A stretch of 10,954 nucleotides of DNA from Clostridiales bacterium (GTDB taxonomy: Bacteria > Bacillota > Clostridia > Tissierellales > Sedimentibacteraceae), in NCBI GenBank assembly GCA_003487955.1, contig DNNJ01000296.1:6988-17941 (forward strand). Reading direction: 5' to 3'. The notes beneath the pieces are model-generated. The model did not search any database. It was not told where the DNA came from and saw nothing but the letters and a program-made list of their open reading frames with translations. Position numbers and translations under genes: made by a program. Shown piece by piece: positions 1-9,103 of the stretch. Positions within the stretch are counted from its first letter, which is position 1. The number at the start of each line of letters is the position of its first letter.

Positions 1-68
1 GGTCATTCGCAACGAGTTCCCAAAATATACGACCGGAGGAAGTAAATATTTTGGTGAACGAGACTGCG
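1..68 (-). repeat. Inverted, internally deleted copy of the composite repeat at 7686-7806
   Basis: Bases 1-16 are the exact reverse complement of 7791-7806, and bases 53-68 the exact reverse complement of 7686-7701. Between them this copy has only 36 bases, against 89 in the other copy. The middle still shows weak similarity on both sides (for example 22-33 against the complement of 7779-7790), but the GGGACA hairpin core is gone. What is left can itself fold: 16-28 pairs with 46-59 apart from one bulged T, around a 17-base loop. It lies about 40 bases beyond the eno stop. No U-tract follows the stem on the minus strand, so I do not call it a terminator. The match may extend past the window edge. 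Confidence 0.75.
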
Positions 69-98
69 AGATGCCCTAACTTGCCGAGATGCCCTAAC
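67..98. repeat. Two tandem copies of a 14-base repeat downstream of eno
   Basis: The 14-mer CGAGATGCCCTAAC occurs at 67-80 and again at 85-98, giving an 18-base period. It abuts the composite repeat remnant on its left and the eno stop codon on its right. Function unknown; it may be a short replication-slippage duplication. Confidence 0.75.
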
Positions 99-108
99 CC
101 CAATAATC

Positions 109-2942
<2,834 letters not shown>

Positions 2943-2954
2943 CTTTTAACCTTT

Positions 2955-4886
2955 CTACTTATCAAAATTAATAATCTTTATAAATTCATCAGCTTTTAAG
3001 CTGGCGCCTCCCACCAATGCACCGTCTATATCGGACTGAAGCATTATTTCTCGAGCGTTGGAAGCTTTTACGCTGCCTCCATATTGTATTACTATATTTT
3101 CTGCAACATCTTCAGTAAAAATATCTGATAAAACATTTCTTATAAATGATGACATTTCATTAGCCTGAGCACTTGTAGCTGTCCTGCCGGTTCCTATAGC
3201 CCATATAGGCTCATATGCAACAACAATCTTTAATCCTTCCTTTATGCCTATGCCGGCTAAATCATTTATTAATTGAGCTCTTACCGTTTCCTTTTCAACA
3301 CCTGCTTCTCTTTGTTCCAAAGATTCTCCAACGCAAAGAATTGGTTTAAGGCCATGTTTTAAGGCAGCTATTACTTTTTTGTTAATTGTAATGTCAGTTT
3401 CACCAAAATGTTGTCTTCTTTCTGAATGTCCGATTATTACATATTCAACACCTATGGTTTTTAGCATAATTGGTGAAACTTCTCCTGTAAAAGCACCGCT
3501 GTCTTCAAAGTGCATATTCTGTGCTCCTACTTTTATTGAAGAATTTTTAAGTTCATTAATTACCGGATATAATGATGTAAAGGGCGGACAAATCAGTACA
3601 TCAACATCCTTATTCAGTTTTGAAGTGCTTAAGCTTCTTGCCAAATTAAGACTTTCTTCCGTATCATTGTTCATTTTCCAGTTGCCTGCAATTAATTTTT
3701 TTCTCTTATTATCTACTGCCTCAATTCCAGGCAGTACTTTGCCTTCCAAGAATTCAAGCGATGCTCCGCCACCGGTGGAAATATGGGTAAAGTTTTCTGA
3801 TAGTTCTATCTTTTCAACAGCAGCTGCACTGTCGCCTCCGCCAATTATTGATATGGCATCCTTGTTATCTGCAATTGCTTTTGCTACCTTGTTGGTTCCA
3901 TTAGAAAAGTTGTCCATTTCAAAAACACCTAATGGACCGTTCCAAATTATTGTTTTTGAATTATTTATTACATCTATAAACATTTCCACAGTCTTTTCTC
4001 CGATATCAAGTCCCATGTATTCATCAGGAATCTTATCGGCATCCGTGGTTAAGAATTCGGTATCATTTTTAAATTCTTTTGCCACAACTGTATCAACCGG
4101 CAATATTATTTTATCTGTAGCTTTTTCAATTATATCCTTGGCTAGCTCAACTTTATCTTCTTCCAAAAGCGAGCTTCCCGTATTATATCCCTTTGCCTTA
4201 AGGAAAGTATACATCATACCTCCCCCGATTAAAACATTATCTGCAATATTAAGTAAATTTTCAATTACTGCTATTTTGTCAGAAACCTTTGCTCCGCCTA
4301 AGATAGCCGTAAGAGGCCTTTTTGGTTCTCTTAAAGCCCTTCCCATTACCTCAACTTCTTTTTCCACCAAAGCTCCAAGTGCTGAAGGAAGATATTCACA
4401 TATCCCGACATTTGAGGAATGTGCCCTATGAGCAGTGCCAAATGCATCATTTACAAACAAGTCACCAAGTGATGACAGCTCTTTTGCAAATGTACCTGAA
4501 TTCTTAGTTTCTTCTTTTCTAAACCTCGTATTTTGCAGAAGCATTATATCTCCGGGGTTAAGCTTTGCTGCATTTGTTTTTACTCTTTCATCAACTACAA
4601 TATCACAGTCTTCAAAACAAACGCCCCTGCCTAAAAGAGAACTTAATCTTTGAGCTACAGGCTGCAAGGAGTATTTCCTGTCTGCTTCTCCATCAGGTCT
4701 TCCTAAATGGGACAACAGAATTACTGCTGCACCATTATCCAATAGATATTTTATAGTAGGAAGTGAGGCTCTAATTCTTGTATCATCAGTTATGTTCCCT
4801 TCTTTATCAAAGGGAACATTAAAATCACATCTCACTAATACTTTTTTGTCTTTAAGTCTTAAGTCTTTTAAAGTTTTTTTATTCAA
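2955..4886 (-). CDS. pgk-tpiA: Bifunctional phosphoglycerate kinase / triosephosphate isomerase fusion
   Basis: One 643-residue polypeptide carries two glycolytic enzymes. PGK (about 1-394) shows DFNVP (21-25), HLGRP (60-64), NTRF (119-122), GGAKVSDK (197-204), WNGPLGVFE (315-323) and the nucleotide-loop GGGDSAAA. TIM (about 395-643) begins directly after the normal PGK C-terminus, with no linker: GNWKMN holding Asn402 and Lys404, catalytic His487 in IGHSERR, catalytic Glu559 in YEPIWAIGTG, and the phosphate-binding GG at 603-604. All catalytic residues are present in both halves. I start it at TTG 4886 because GGAGG (4892-4896) sits five bases upstream and the product then opens MNKKTLKDL, as PGKs do; the longer reading from 4904 would place the ribosome site inside the gene. 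The same fusion is known in Thermotoga maritima. A run of seven A marks the junction (separate entry). It lies 95 bases after gap and 12 before gpmI. Confidence 0.97.
   Translation of the reverse strand: MNKKTLKDLRLKDKKVLVRCDFNVPFDKEGNITDDTRIRASLPTIKYLLDNGAAVILLSHLGRPDGEADRKYSLQPVAQRLSSLLGRGVCFEDCDIVVDERVKTNAAKLNPGDIMLLQNTRFRKEETKNSGTFAKELSSLGDLFVNDAFGTAHRAHSSNVGICEYLPSALGALVEKEVEVMGRALREPKRPLTAILGGAKVSDKIAVIENLLNIADNVLIGGGMMYTFLKAKGYNTGSSLLEEDKVELAKDIIEKATDKIILPVDTVVAKEFKNDTEFLTTDADKIPDEYMGLDIGEKTVEMFIDVINNSKTIIWNGPLGVFEMDNFSNGTNKVAKAIADNKDAISIIGGGDSAAAVEKIELSENFTHISTGGGASLEFLEGKVLPGIEAVDNKRKKLIAGNWKMNNDTEESLNLARSLSTSKLNKDVDVLICPPFTSLYPVINELKNSSIKVGAQNMHFEDSGAFTGEVSPIMLKTIGVEYVIIGHSERRQHFGETDITINKKVIAALKHGLKPILCVGESLEQREAGVEKETVRAQLINDLAGIGIKEGLKIVVAYEPIWAIGTGRTATSAQANEMSSFIRNVLSDIFTEDVAENIVIQYGGSVKASNAREIMLQSDIDGALVGGASLKADEFIKIINFDK
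3696..3702 (-). other. A7 homopolymer at the PGK/TIM junction (possible slippage site)
   Basis: In the minus-strand message the codons for Arg395-Lys396-Lys397-Leu398 read AGA AAA AAA TTA, so A AAA AAA forms a classic slippery heptamer exactly where PGK ends and TIM begins. A shift to the -1 frame (or one extra A in the transcript) reaches TGA at 3664-3666, about ten codons on. A shift to the +1 frame (or one lost A) reaches TAA at 3692-3694 almost at once. Either event would release a PGK of near-normal length. Whether slippage happens is not shown by sequence alone. Confidence 0.45.
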
Positions 4887-4896
4887 GATAACCTCC
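4884..4896 (-). promoter_or_regulatory. Ribosome binding site deciding the TTG start of pgk-tpi
   Basis: GGAGG at 4892-4896 is followed by five bases and then TTG (4884-4886). The only nearby ATG (4896-4898) overlaps this Shine-Dalgarno sequence, so it is unlikely to be the start. The start is therefore the rare TTG codon. Confidence 0.85.
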
Positions 4897-4954
4897 ATTA
4901 ACAATTATATGTCATTAAGGGTATTTAATATACTGCTGTATAACCTAAGGGTAA

Positions 4955-4985
4955 ATGTAATTCTAAACGCAGTGAAGAATCTCAT
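4955..4985 (+). repeat. Possible dispersed-repeat remnant overlapping the gap stop codon
   Basis: The segment resembles, from memory, a repeat common in anaerobes whose consensus reads roughly GTCATTCTGAGCG followed by AGTGAAGAATCTC, and which translates as VILS-x-VKNL or similar. Here the plus strand encodes VILNAVKNL. It runs into the gap stop codon (4982-4984), so the last one or two gap codons and the stop are shared with it. The identification depends on recollection of the repeat family and needs a genome-wide search. Confidence 0.4.
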
Positions 4986-5989
4986 CTCATTTCGCCCCAA
5001 TATTTAGCTACTCTCACCAATTGTGCGGTAAACGACATTTCATTGTCATACCAGGCAATTAATTTAACCATTTGTTTGCCGTCAACTTCGATTAATTGAG
5101 TGGATAGTGCATCAAAAACACATGCATAATGACATCCTATAACATCGCTTGATACGATTGGGTCTTCTGTATATGCCAAAGTTTCATTAGCTGCATTTTT
5201 AACAGCTAAATTTACTTCTTCAACAGTAACATTCCTTCCAAGTTCAACGGTTAAATCGACAGCAGAGCCCGTAAGTGTGGGAACACGAAGAGCTATTCCG
5301 TCAAGCCTGCCTTTTAATTCAGGCATAACAACCCCTACTGTCTTGGCTGCTCCGGTCGATGCAGGTACAATATTTGCTGCTGCCGCACGTCCTCTCCTTG
5401 CCATTATACCCTTTTTATGTGAGTTATCATGAATGTTCTGATCATTTGTATAGGCATGGACAGTGGTCATAAGTCCTTTAACTATTCCAAATTCACCATT
5501 TAATACTTTTGCTAAGGGAGCTAAACAGTTTGTTGTACATGATGCCGCAGATACAACAGTTTCAGTTCCATCGAGAATATTGTGGTTTACATTGTAAACA
5601 ATGGTCTTTAAATCGCCTTTGCCCGGTGCTGAAAGCAACACTTTTTTTGCTCCTGCTTTAATATGAGCTTCCGCCTTTTCCTTGTCGTTGAACTTTCCTG
5701 TGCAGTCAATTACCAAGTCAATGTCCAATTCCTTCCAGTTGCAGTTTTCAGGCTCTTTAACTCTTGATGTTATTATTTCTTTACCATCAACATACATTAA
5801 GTTATCTTTGTAGGAAATTTTATCAGTCATGAAATTACCGTGTGCAGTATCATACTTTAACAAATATGTCAATGTTTCTGCATCTGAATTAGTGTTGATT
5901 GCCACAACCCGAAAATCTTTATCCTGAGCCATCAGCCTCAATGCCAATCTTCCAATTCTTCCAAATCCGTTAATTGCTACTCTTACCAT
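4982..5989 (-). CDS. gap: Glyceraldehyde-3-phosphate dehydrogenase, type I, with NADP-like cofactor site
   Basis: Phosphorylating GAPDH interconverting glyceraldehyde 3-phosphate and 1,3-bisphosphoglycerate; cytoplasmic tetramer in this family. I start it at ATG 5989 (335 residues) because GGAGG lies six bases upstream and the protein then begins MVRVAINGFGRIGR, the normal N-terminus; the upstream extension to 6016 has no ribosome site. Visible: dinucleotide loop NGFGRIGR (7-14), catalytic Cys151 in SAASCTTNC, His178 in TTVHAYTNDQ, and WYDNEMSFT near the end. The NAD-selecting aspartate after VVAIN is replaced by Thr33, and the DLP/DGP seen in NAD enzymes is DNS (Asn189, Ser190). Such changes are associated with NADP use, so the cofactor may be NADP or both. 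The C-terminus ends YWGEMR and its stop codon overlaps a repeat-like segment. First gene of the glycolytic run; a promoter lies upstream and no cggR precedes it. Confidence 0.97.
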   Translation of the reverse strand: MVRVAINGFGRIGRLALRLMAQDKDFRVVAINTNSDAETLTYLLKYDTAHGNFMTDKISYKDNLMYVDGKEIITSRVKEPENCNWKELDIDLVIDCTGKFNDKEKAEAHIKAGAKKVLLSAPGKGDLKTIVYNVNHNILDGTETVVSAASCTTNCLAPLAKVLNGEFGIVKGLMTTVHAYTNDQNIHDNSHKKGIMARRGRAAAANIVPASTGAAKTVGVVMPELKGRLDGIALRVPTLTGSAVDLTVELGRNVTVEEVNLAVKNAANETLAYTEDPIVSSDVIGCHYACVFDALSTQLIEVDGKQMVKLIAWYDNEMSFTAQLVRVAKYWGEMR

Positions 5990-6078
5990 ATATATCCTCC
6001 TGTAATTGAAAAACATTTATTATAATTCTATCCTCATTTCATGAATCCGTTGCAATAAGGATAATATGTAACAAATAG

Positions 6079-6107
6079 ATTATATCATACTTAATAAATA
6101 TTGTGTA
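6079..6107 (-). promoter_or_regulatory. Likely sigma-A promoter of the gap operon
   Basis: The minus strand has TATAAT (6079-6084), with TACACA (6102-6107) 17 bases upstream: a perfect -10 and a 4/6 -35. It lies between the rpoN terminator and gap, leaving a leader of roughly 80 bases. A second TATAAT at 6019-6024 has no good -35. I see no CggR-like operator repeats or clear catabolite-response element. Confidence 0.55.
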
Positions 6108-6121
6108 GCAGTATTTAAATA

Positions 6122-6153
6122 AAAAAATATGCATATCTGTCTGCATATTTTTT
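6122..6153 (-). terminator. Rho-independent terminator of rpoN
   Basis: Arms 6122-6133 and 6142-6153 are perfectly complementary over 12 bases around an 8-base loop. On the minus strand the stem ends in a run of T followed by further A/T. It begins right after the rpoN stop codon. It separates rpoN from gap, so the two are probably separate transcripts, with some read-through possible. The A-rich opposite side would also let it act on plus-strand transcripts. Confidence 0.8.
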
Positions 6154-6154
6154 A

Positions 6155-7552
6155 TTAATATCTTCTTCTCATGGGTGATGATGGTATTCTCATTTCATCT
6201 CTGTACTTTGCTACAGTCCTTCTTGAGATATTTATACCCTCATCGATTAATTTTTCGGTTATCTTTTGGTCGCTTAATGGTTTTTGTGAACTTTCTTCAT
6301 CTATTAATTTCCTTATAAAAGATTTAACACTTGTAGATGATACTCCGCTGCCATCTGTTTCACTTAAGCTGCTTGCGAAAAAATATTTTAGTTCATACAA
6401 ACCTTTGGGTGTTTGCACATATTTTCCGTTGGTAGCCCTGCTTATTGTTGATTCATGCATACCTATATCGTCTGCCACATCCTTTAAAACTAAAGGCTTT
6501 AATGCCATCTTTCCTTCATCGAAAAACTTCCTTTGAAATTTTATAATTGATTCAATTACTTTATATAAAGTCATCCTTCTTTGCTCAATACTTTTAATCA
6601 GCCACATTGATGAATTAAGTTTATCAGCTAAAAACTTGCTTGCTTCCTTATCGTCTAATTCATTTATCATGTTTTTATAGTAGCTGTTAATAGTAAGTGT
6701 GGGCAGGTAGCTGTCATTAATTATAATTATATACTCATCATTGAGCTTTTCTATTGTTGCATCGGGAACAATGTACCTTATATTATCACTGTCTACTATG
6801 AAACCTCTTGATGGTTTAGGCTCCAACATTTTAATTATGTCGCAGATGTTTTGTACCCTGTTAACAGATATATGAAGCTCTTTAGCTATTTTTTGAATTT
6901 TATTTGTTGCAATATCTTCAAGATGTTTTTCTGCAATAATATATGCATTTTTATCCTGAATTCCTTTTTCCTTAAGCTGTATCATCAGACATTCACTTAG
7001 GTCTCTGGCACCGACTCCAACGGGATCAAAAGTTTGTATAAGCCTTAAAACCCTTTCAATATCAACAATATCCTCATTTATTAATAAACTGATATCCTGA
7101 ATGGAACATCCCAAATAGCCTTTATTATCTAATGATTCAATAATGAATTCGCCGATACGCTTATCTTTGTTTGTTTTAACAGTGATACCTAATTGAATCA
7201 TCAGGTGATCTTTCAGTGAAAGTTTTTTGGAAGTATAGCTTTCAAATGATTGTTTATTTTCATTATCTGCATTTCTTTCATATGATTTATAACTGAAATC
7301 ATCATACTTTTCAGCTAATTCTCTCCAGTCAAATTCTTCATTTTCTTTATTTTCATTTACATGTTCATCACTTGAAGGGCTATCGCTTTTATTATCGACA
7401 GACTCCAAAAAAGGATTTACCTCTAATTGTTTATTGATGTAATCTGTCAATTCGACATTATTAAATTGCAAGATTTGAATAGCTTGCCTTAATTCCGGTG
7501 TCATTATAAGCTTTTGGGTTTGAGAAAGATTTAATTCAAATCCCATTTTCAT
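6155..7552 (-). CDS. rpoN: RNA polymerase sigma-54 factor
   Basis: Alternative sigma factor that recognises -24/-12 promoters and needs an AAA+ activator to open them; in Firmicutes it often controls amino-acid and sugar use. The 465-residue protein shows the expected order: Gln/Leu-rich region I (1-47, opening MKMGFELNLSQTQKL), an acidic variable region II (about 52-92), the core-binding region (about 107-290), a helix-turn-helix around 355-392 (DIGMHESTISRA), and the RpoN box SRRTVAKYR (443-451; usual form ARRTVAKYR). I start it at ATG 7552 because GAGGAG lies seven bases upstream, the product then begins as the family does, and the longer reading from 7591 would start upstream of the predicted transcription start. 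In Clostridium, rpoN also sits just upstream of the glycolytic operon. No bound activator gene or -24/-12 site was found in the window. Confidence 0.97.
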   Translation of the reverse strand: MKMGFELNLSQTQKLIMTPELRQAIQILQFNNVELTDYINKQLEVNPFLESVDNKSDSPSSDEHVNENKENEEFDWRELAEKYDDFSYKSYERNADNENKQSFESYTSKKLSLKDHLMIQLGITVKTNKDKRIGEFIIESLDNKGYLGCSIQDISLLINEDIVDIERVLRLIQTFDPVGVGARDLSECLMIQLKEKGIQDKNAYIIAEKHLEDIATNKIQKIAKELHISVNRVQNICDIIKMLEPKPSRGFIVDSDNIRYIVPDATIEKLNDEYIIIINDSYLPTLTINSYYKNMINELDDKEASKFLADKLNSSMWLIKSIEQRRMTLYKVIESIIKFQRKFFDEGKMALKPLVLKDVADDIGMHESTISRATNGKYVQTPKGLYELKYFFASSLSETDGSGVSSTSVKSFIRKLIDEESSQKPLSDQKITEKLIDEGINISRRTVAKYRDEMRIPSSPMRRRY

Positions 7553-7573
7553 GGTATCACTCCTCACAAGTCT

Positions 7574-7601
7574 ATTATACCAAAATAACATAAATTTTCA
7601 A
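7574..7601 (-). promoter_or_regulatory. Sigma-A promoter of rpoN
   Basis: The minus strand has TTGAAA (7596-7601), 16 bases, then a perfect TATAAT (7574-7579). Transcription would start near 7567, just ahead of the GAGGAG ribosome site (7560-7565), so the leader is only about 15 bases. This supports the ATG at 7552 as the start. Confidence 0.7.
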
Positions 7602-7638
7602 CTTATTTATAAATGGTAATAAAATTTAGCTCAAATAA

Positions 7639-7671
7639 AAAAATTCTTCATCAATATAATGAAGAATTTTT
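7639..7671 (-). terminator. Terminator between grdD and rpoN, symmetric
   Basis: Arms 7639-7651 and 7659-7671 pair perfectly over 13 bases around a 7-base loop. On the minus strand the stem ends in T-rich sequence that continues past it, so it can end transcripts from grdCD before the rpoN promoter. On the plus strand the right arm also ends in five T, so it could work both ways. It lies about 250 bases past the grdD stop, so any grdCD transcript ending here would include both hairpin repeats. Confidence 0.75.
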
Positions 7672-7685
7672 GTTCAACAAGTCAA

Positions 7686-7806
7686 CGCAGTCTCGTTCAC
7701 CAATGTATATATTTAGGGACATTCCTCTTACTTCAAAGACTCACCCTAAAGTAGAGGTGTGTCCCCATACCTTAACTGTCGCATACATTACTCGTTGCGA
7801 ATGACC
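7686..7806 (+). repeat. Composite repeat with an intact hairpin core (partner of 1-68)
   Basis: A hairpin element (7716-7766) is framed by two 16-base flanks, CGCAGTCTCGTTCACC (7686-7701) and CTCGTTGCGAATGACC (7791-7806). Both flanks recur exactly, in inverted orientation and matching order, at 53-68 and 1-16. The 7.6-kb block between the copies holds eno, gpmI, pgk-tpi, gap and rpoN. Confidence 0.8.
7716..7766 (+). repeat. REP-like imperfect hairpin, copy 1
   Basis: Left arm GGGACATTCCTCTTACTT and right arm AAGTAGAGGTGTGTCCC pair with one bulged T, one T-G wobble and one T-T mismatch. The loop contains AAAGACT and CCCT, as other copies do. Read on the minus strand, the wobble and mismatch become A-C and A-A, so the plus strand folds better. 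It lies in the 3' untranslated part of grdD. There is no U-tract, so it is not itself a terminator. Confidence 0.8.
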
Positions 7807-7912
7807 TACCAGCCATTTCCCATTTGGGAACATTCCTCATGCCCTCAAAGACTTACTCCATAGTAGAGGTGTGTCCCCATACCTATGTCGTCGAAGAAAT
7901 TGGGTAGGTCAT
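7801..7912 (+). repeat. REP-like hairpin copy 2 with 10-base inverted ends
   Basis: The hairpin core (7826-7876) opens GGGAACATTCCTC and closes AGAGGTGTGTCCCC; the left arm has an extra A and the inner pairing is degenerate. It is framed by ATGACCTACC (7801-7810) and its exact inverse GGTAGGTCAT (7903-7912), with further partial similarity inward. The left inverted end overlaps the flank of the copy-1 unit by six bases. It ends 11 bases before the grdD stop codon on the plus-strand scale. Confidence 0.7.
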
Positions 7913-7923
7913 AAAGGGCATCT

Positions 7924-9099
7924 TTAGCAGTCTAGTTGTTCTTTTGATATAAAATCATTGTCTGCAAGTATCTTTAAAGCATCATTTGTTTTAGCTTCAC
8001 TTACTAAAACAATCGGTCCTGTACATCCCATTCCGCTTTCAGCATAAACACCGTTTTTCCACAACAATTTAACTGCATCCTCTAAGTCCATAATTTCAAT
8101 TCCTGATATTTGGGAAGTTACAACTTCTTTTGGAGGAGCAACAATTTCTGCTTCTTCCACCGTAGATTTCTTAGATGCTTTAATTTCTGATAAAATTGCA
8201 TCCAAACCTGCTTTTTTAGCATTGTTAAATTCTTCTTTTGTAATTTTCAGGCAGTTACCCTTGATTAGCTCTCCTGCAAACTTTATGGCTCCTTCTATCA
8301 ACGGAGCACCTGAAGCCCTTGAAATAATAAGTATCAGTTTGTTGAAGTTTTCTCCGATACCGGGACCATATCCGTAACCCAAGGACTCATAACTTCCCCC
8401 CGTAGTATAGGAAGAAAATATTTTAATCATAAGATTGCCTGTAAGAGAATCCATAACCATAACATCACATGAGCCGGTAAGTAAGTCATTGCCTCTCATA
8501 ACAGCTCCCCCGTCTGATCTTTTAGATTCAGCAAAGTTTATTTCATAGCCGTTATTTTTAAGCTTGTTTAATGCAATTTCCGTTTGCCGGGCACCATCTA
8601 CGTTTAAAATTCCAACTGAGGGGTTTTTTATTCCGCAAGCTTTAGCAGTAATTATTCCATAGACAGCATTCTTAACCATTCCTTCAACCTTATCTGTCGA
8701 AGAAGTTCCGGTTGTCGTTGCAATAAACATTTCTTCTCCTTTACCGGGAGTTATAATTCTTCCCACGGTGGATACTCCTATAGGAAATGGATAATGCATT
8801 GTAATGGCCGCATCAACACTGCCTGTATCCAACAATTCTTCCATTTTTTTATGTGCATCGTCTTCTGAATCTACAACTAAAGTATTAACACTTTTATTAG
8901 CTTTTGTGCCGATAACTGTAGGTTCGATACCAAACTTTAATGCAGCGGCAGCAGCTTTGAAAACTTCATCCTCTCCATGCTCGCTTCCTGATGCAGTAAC
9001 TGCAACCTTTGGTTTTTTACCGTATTCTCCGCTTATTAATGTATCAGCCAATTGGTTAAAAACATTACCTATTGTTTTTTTTACTTGTTTTTCAGACAT
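7924..9099 (-). CDS. grdD: Glycine/sarcosine/betaine reductase component C, alpha subunit (GrdD)
   Basis: With GrdC it forms protein C of the reductase, which takes the carboxymethyl group bound as a selenoether to GrdA and releases acetyl phosphate, giving ATP by substrate-level phosphorylation in Stickland fermentation. The 391-residue protein belongs to the PlsX-like phosphate acyltransferase group. It has GSEHGEDEVFKAA (38-50), GYGYGPGIGENF (241-252) and Cys359 in GMGCTGP near the C-terminus. From memory, the equivalent Cys359 of Eubacterium acidaminophilum GrdD is implicated in acetyl-enzyme formation. The ATG start has AGGAG seven bases upstream, overlapping the end of grdC, and lies four bases after the grdC stop, so translation is probably coupled. 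No internal UGA is read, so it is not a selenoprotein. The selenoprotein partners GrdA and GrdB are not in the window. Confidence 0.96.
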   Translation of the reverse strand: MSEKQVKKTIGNVFNQLADTLISGEYGKKPKVAVTASGSEHGEDEVFKAAAAALKFGIEPTVIGTKANKSVNTLVVDSEDDAHKKMEELLDTGSVDAAITMHYPFPIGVSTVGRIITPGKGEEMFIATTTGTSSTDKVEGMVKNAVYGIITAKACGIKNPSVGILNVDGARQTEIALNKLKNNGYEINFAESKRSDGGAVMRGNDLLTGSCDVMVMDSLTGNLMIKIFSSYTTGGSYESLGYGYGPGIGENFNKLILIISRASGAPLIEGAIKFAGELIKGNCLKITKEEFNNAKKAGLDAILSEIKASKKSTVEEAEIVAPPKEVVTSQISGIEIMDLEDAVKLLWKNGVYAESGMGCTGPIVLVSEAKTNDALKILADNDFISKEQLDC

Positions 9100-9103
9100 A
9101 TCT

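Larger units (their letters stand above)
7553..7923. other. Noncoding region between rpoN and grdD
   Basis: These 371 bases hold no supportable gene. From left to right they contain the rpoN ribosome site and promoter, the symmetric terminator, and two hairpin-repeat units with their own flanks. The short plus-strand open frame across 7613-7804 runs through the terminator and repeat and looks accidental. Confidence 0.8.

Noticed and set aside
16..59. Stem at 16-59 as the eno terminator
   Set aside because: It folds well, but no U-tract follows on the minus strand, and it is explained as a remnant of the composite repeat.
3379..4431. Long plus-strand open frame of 350 codons opposite pgk-tpi
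   Set aside because: It is antisense to a fully conserved enzyme, is low in complexity (Ser/Leu/Ile/Phe-rich), and matches no family I know; it is a shadow of the pgk coding bias.
4904..4932. TATAAT at 4904-4909 as an internal promoter for pgk-tpi
   Set aside because: No acceptable -35 is found at 16-18 bases, and a start there would fall on the pgk ribosome site.
7553..7591. Longer N-terminus of RpoN starting at 7591
   Set aside because: It lies upstream of the predicted transcription start, has no ribosome site, and adds 13 residues absent from the family; the ATG at 7552 has GAGGAG correctly placed.
7613..7804. Small plus-strand open frame between rpoN and grdD
   Set aside because: It runs through the terminator stem and hairpin copy 1, so its codons are repeat and structural sequence.
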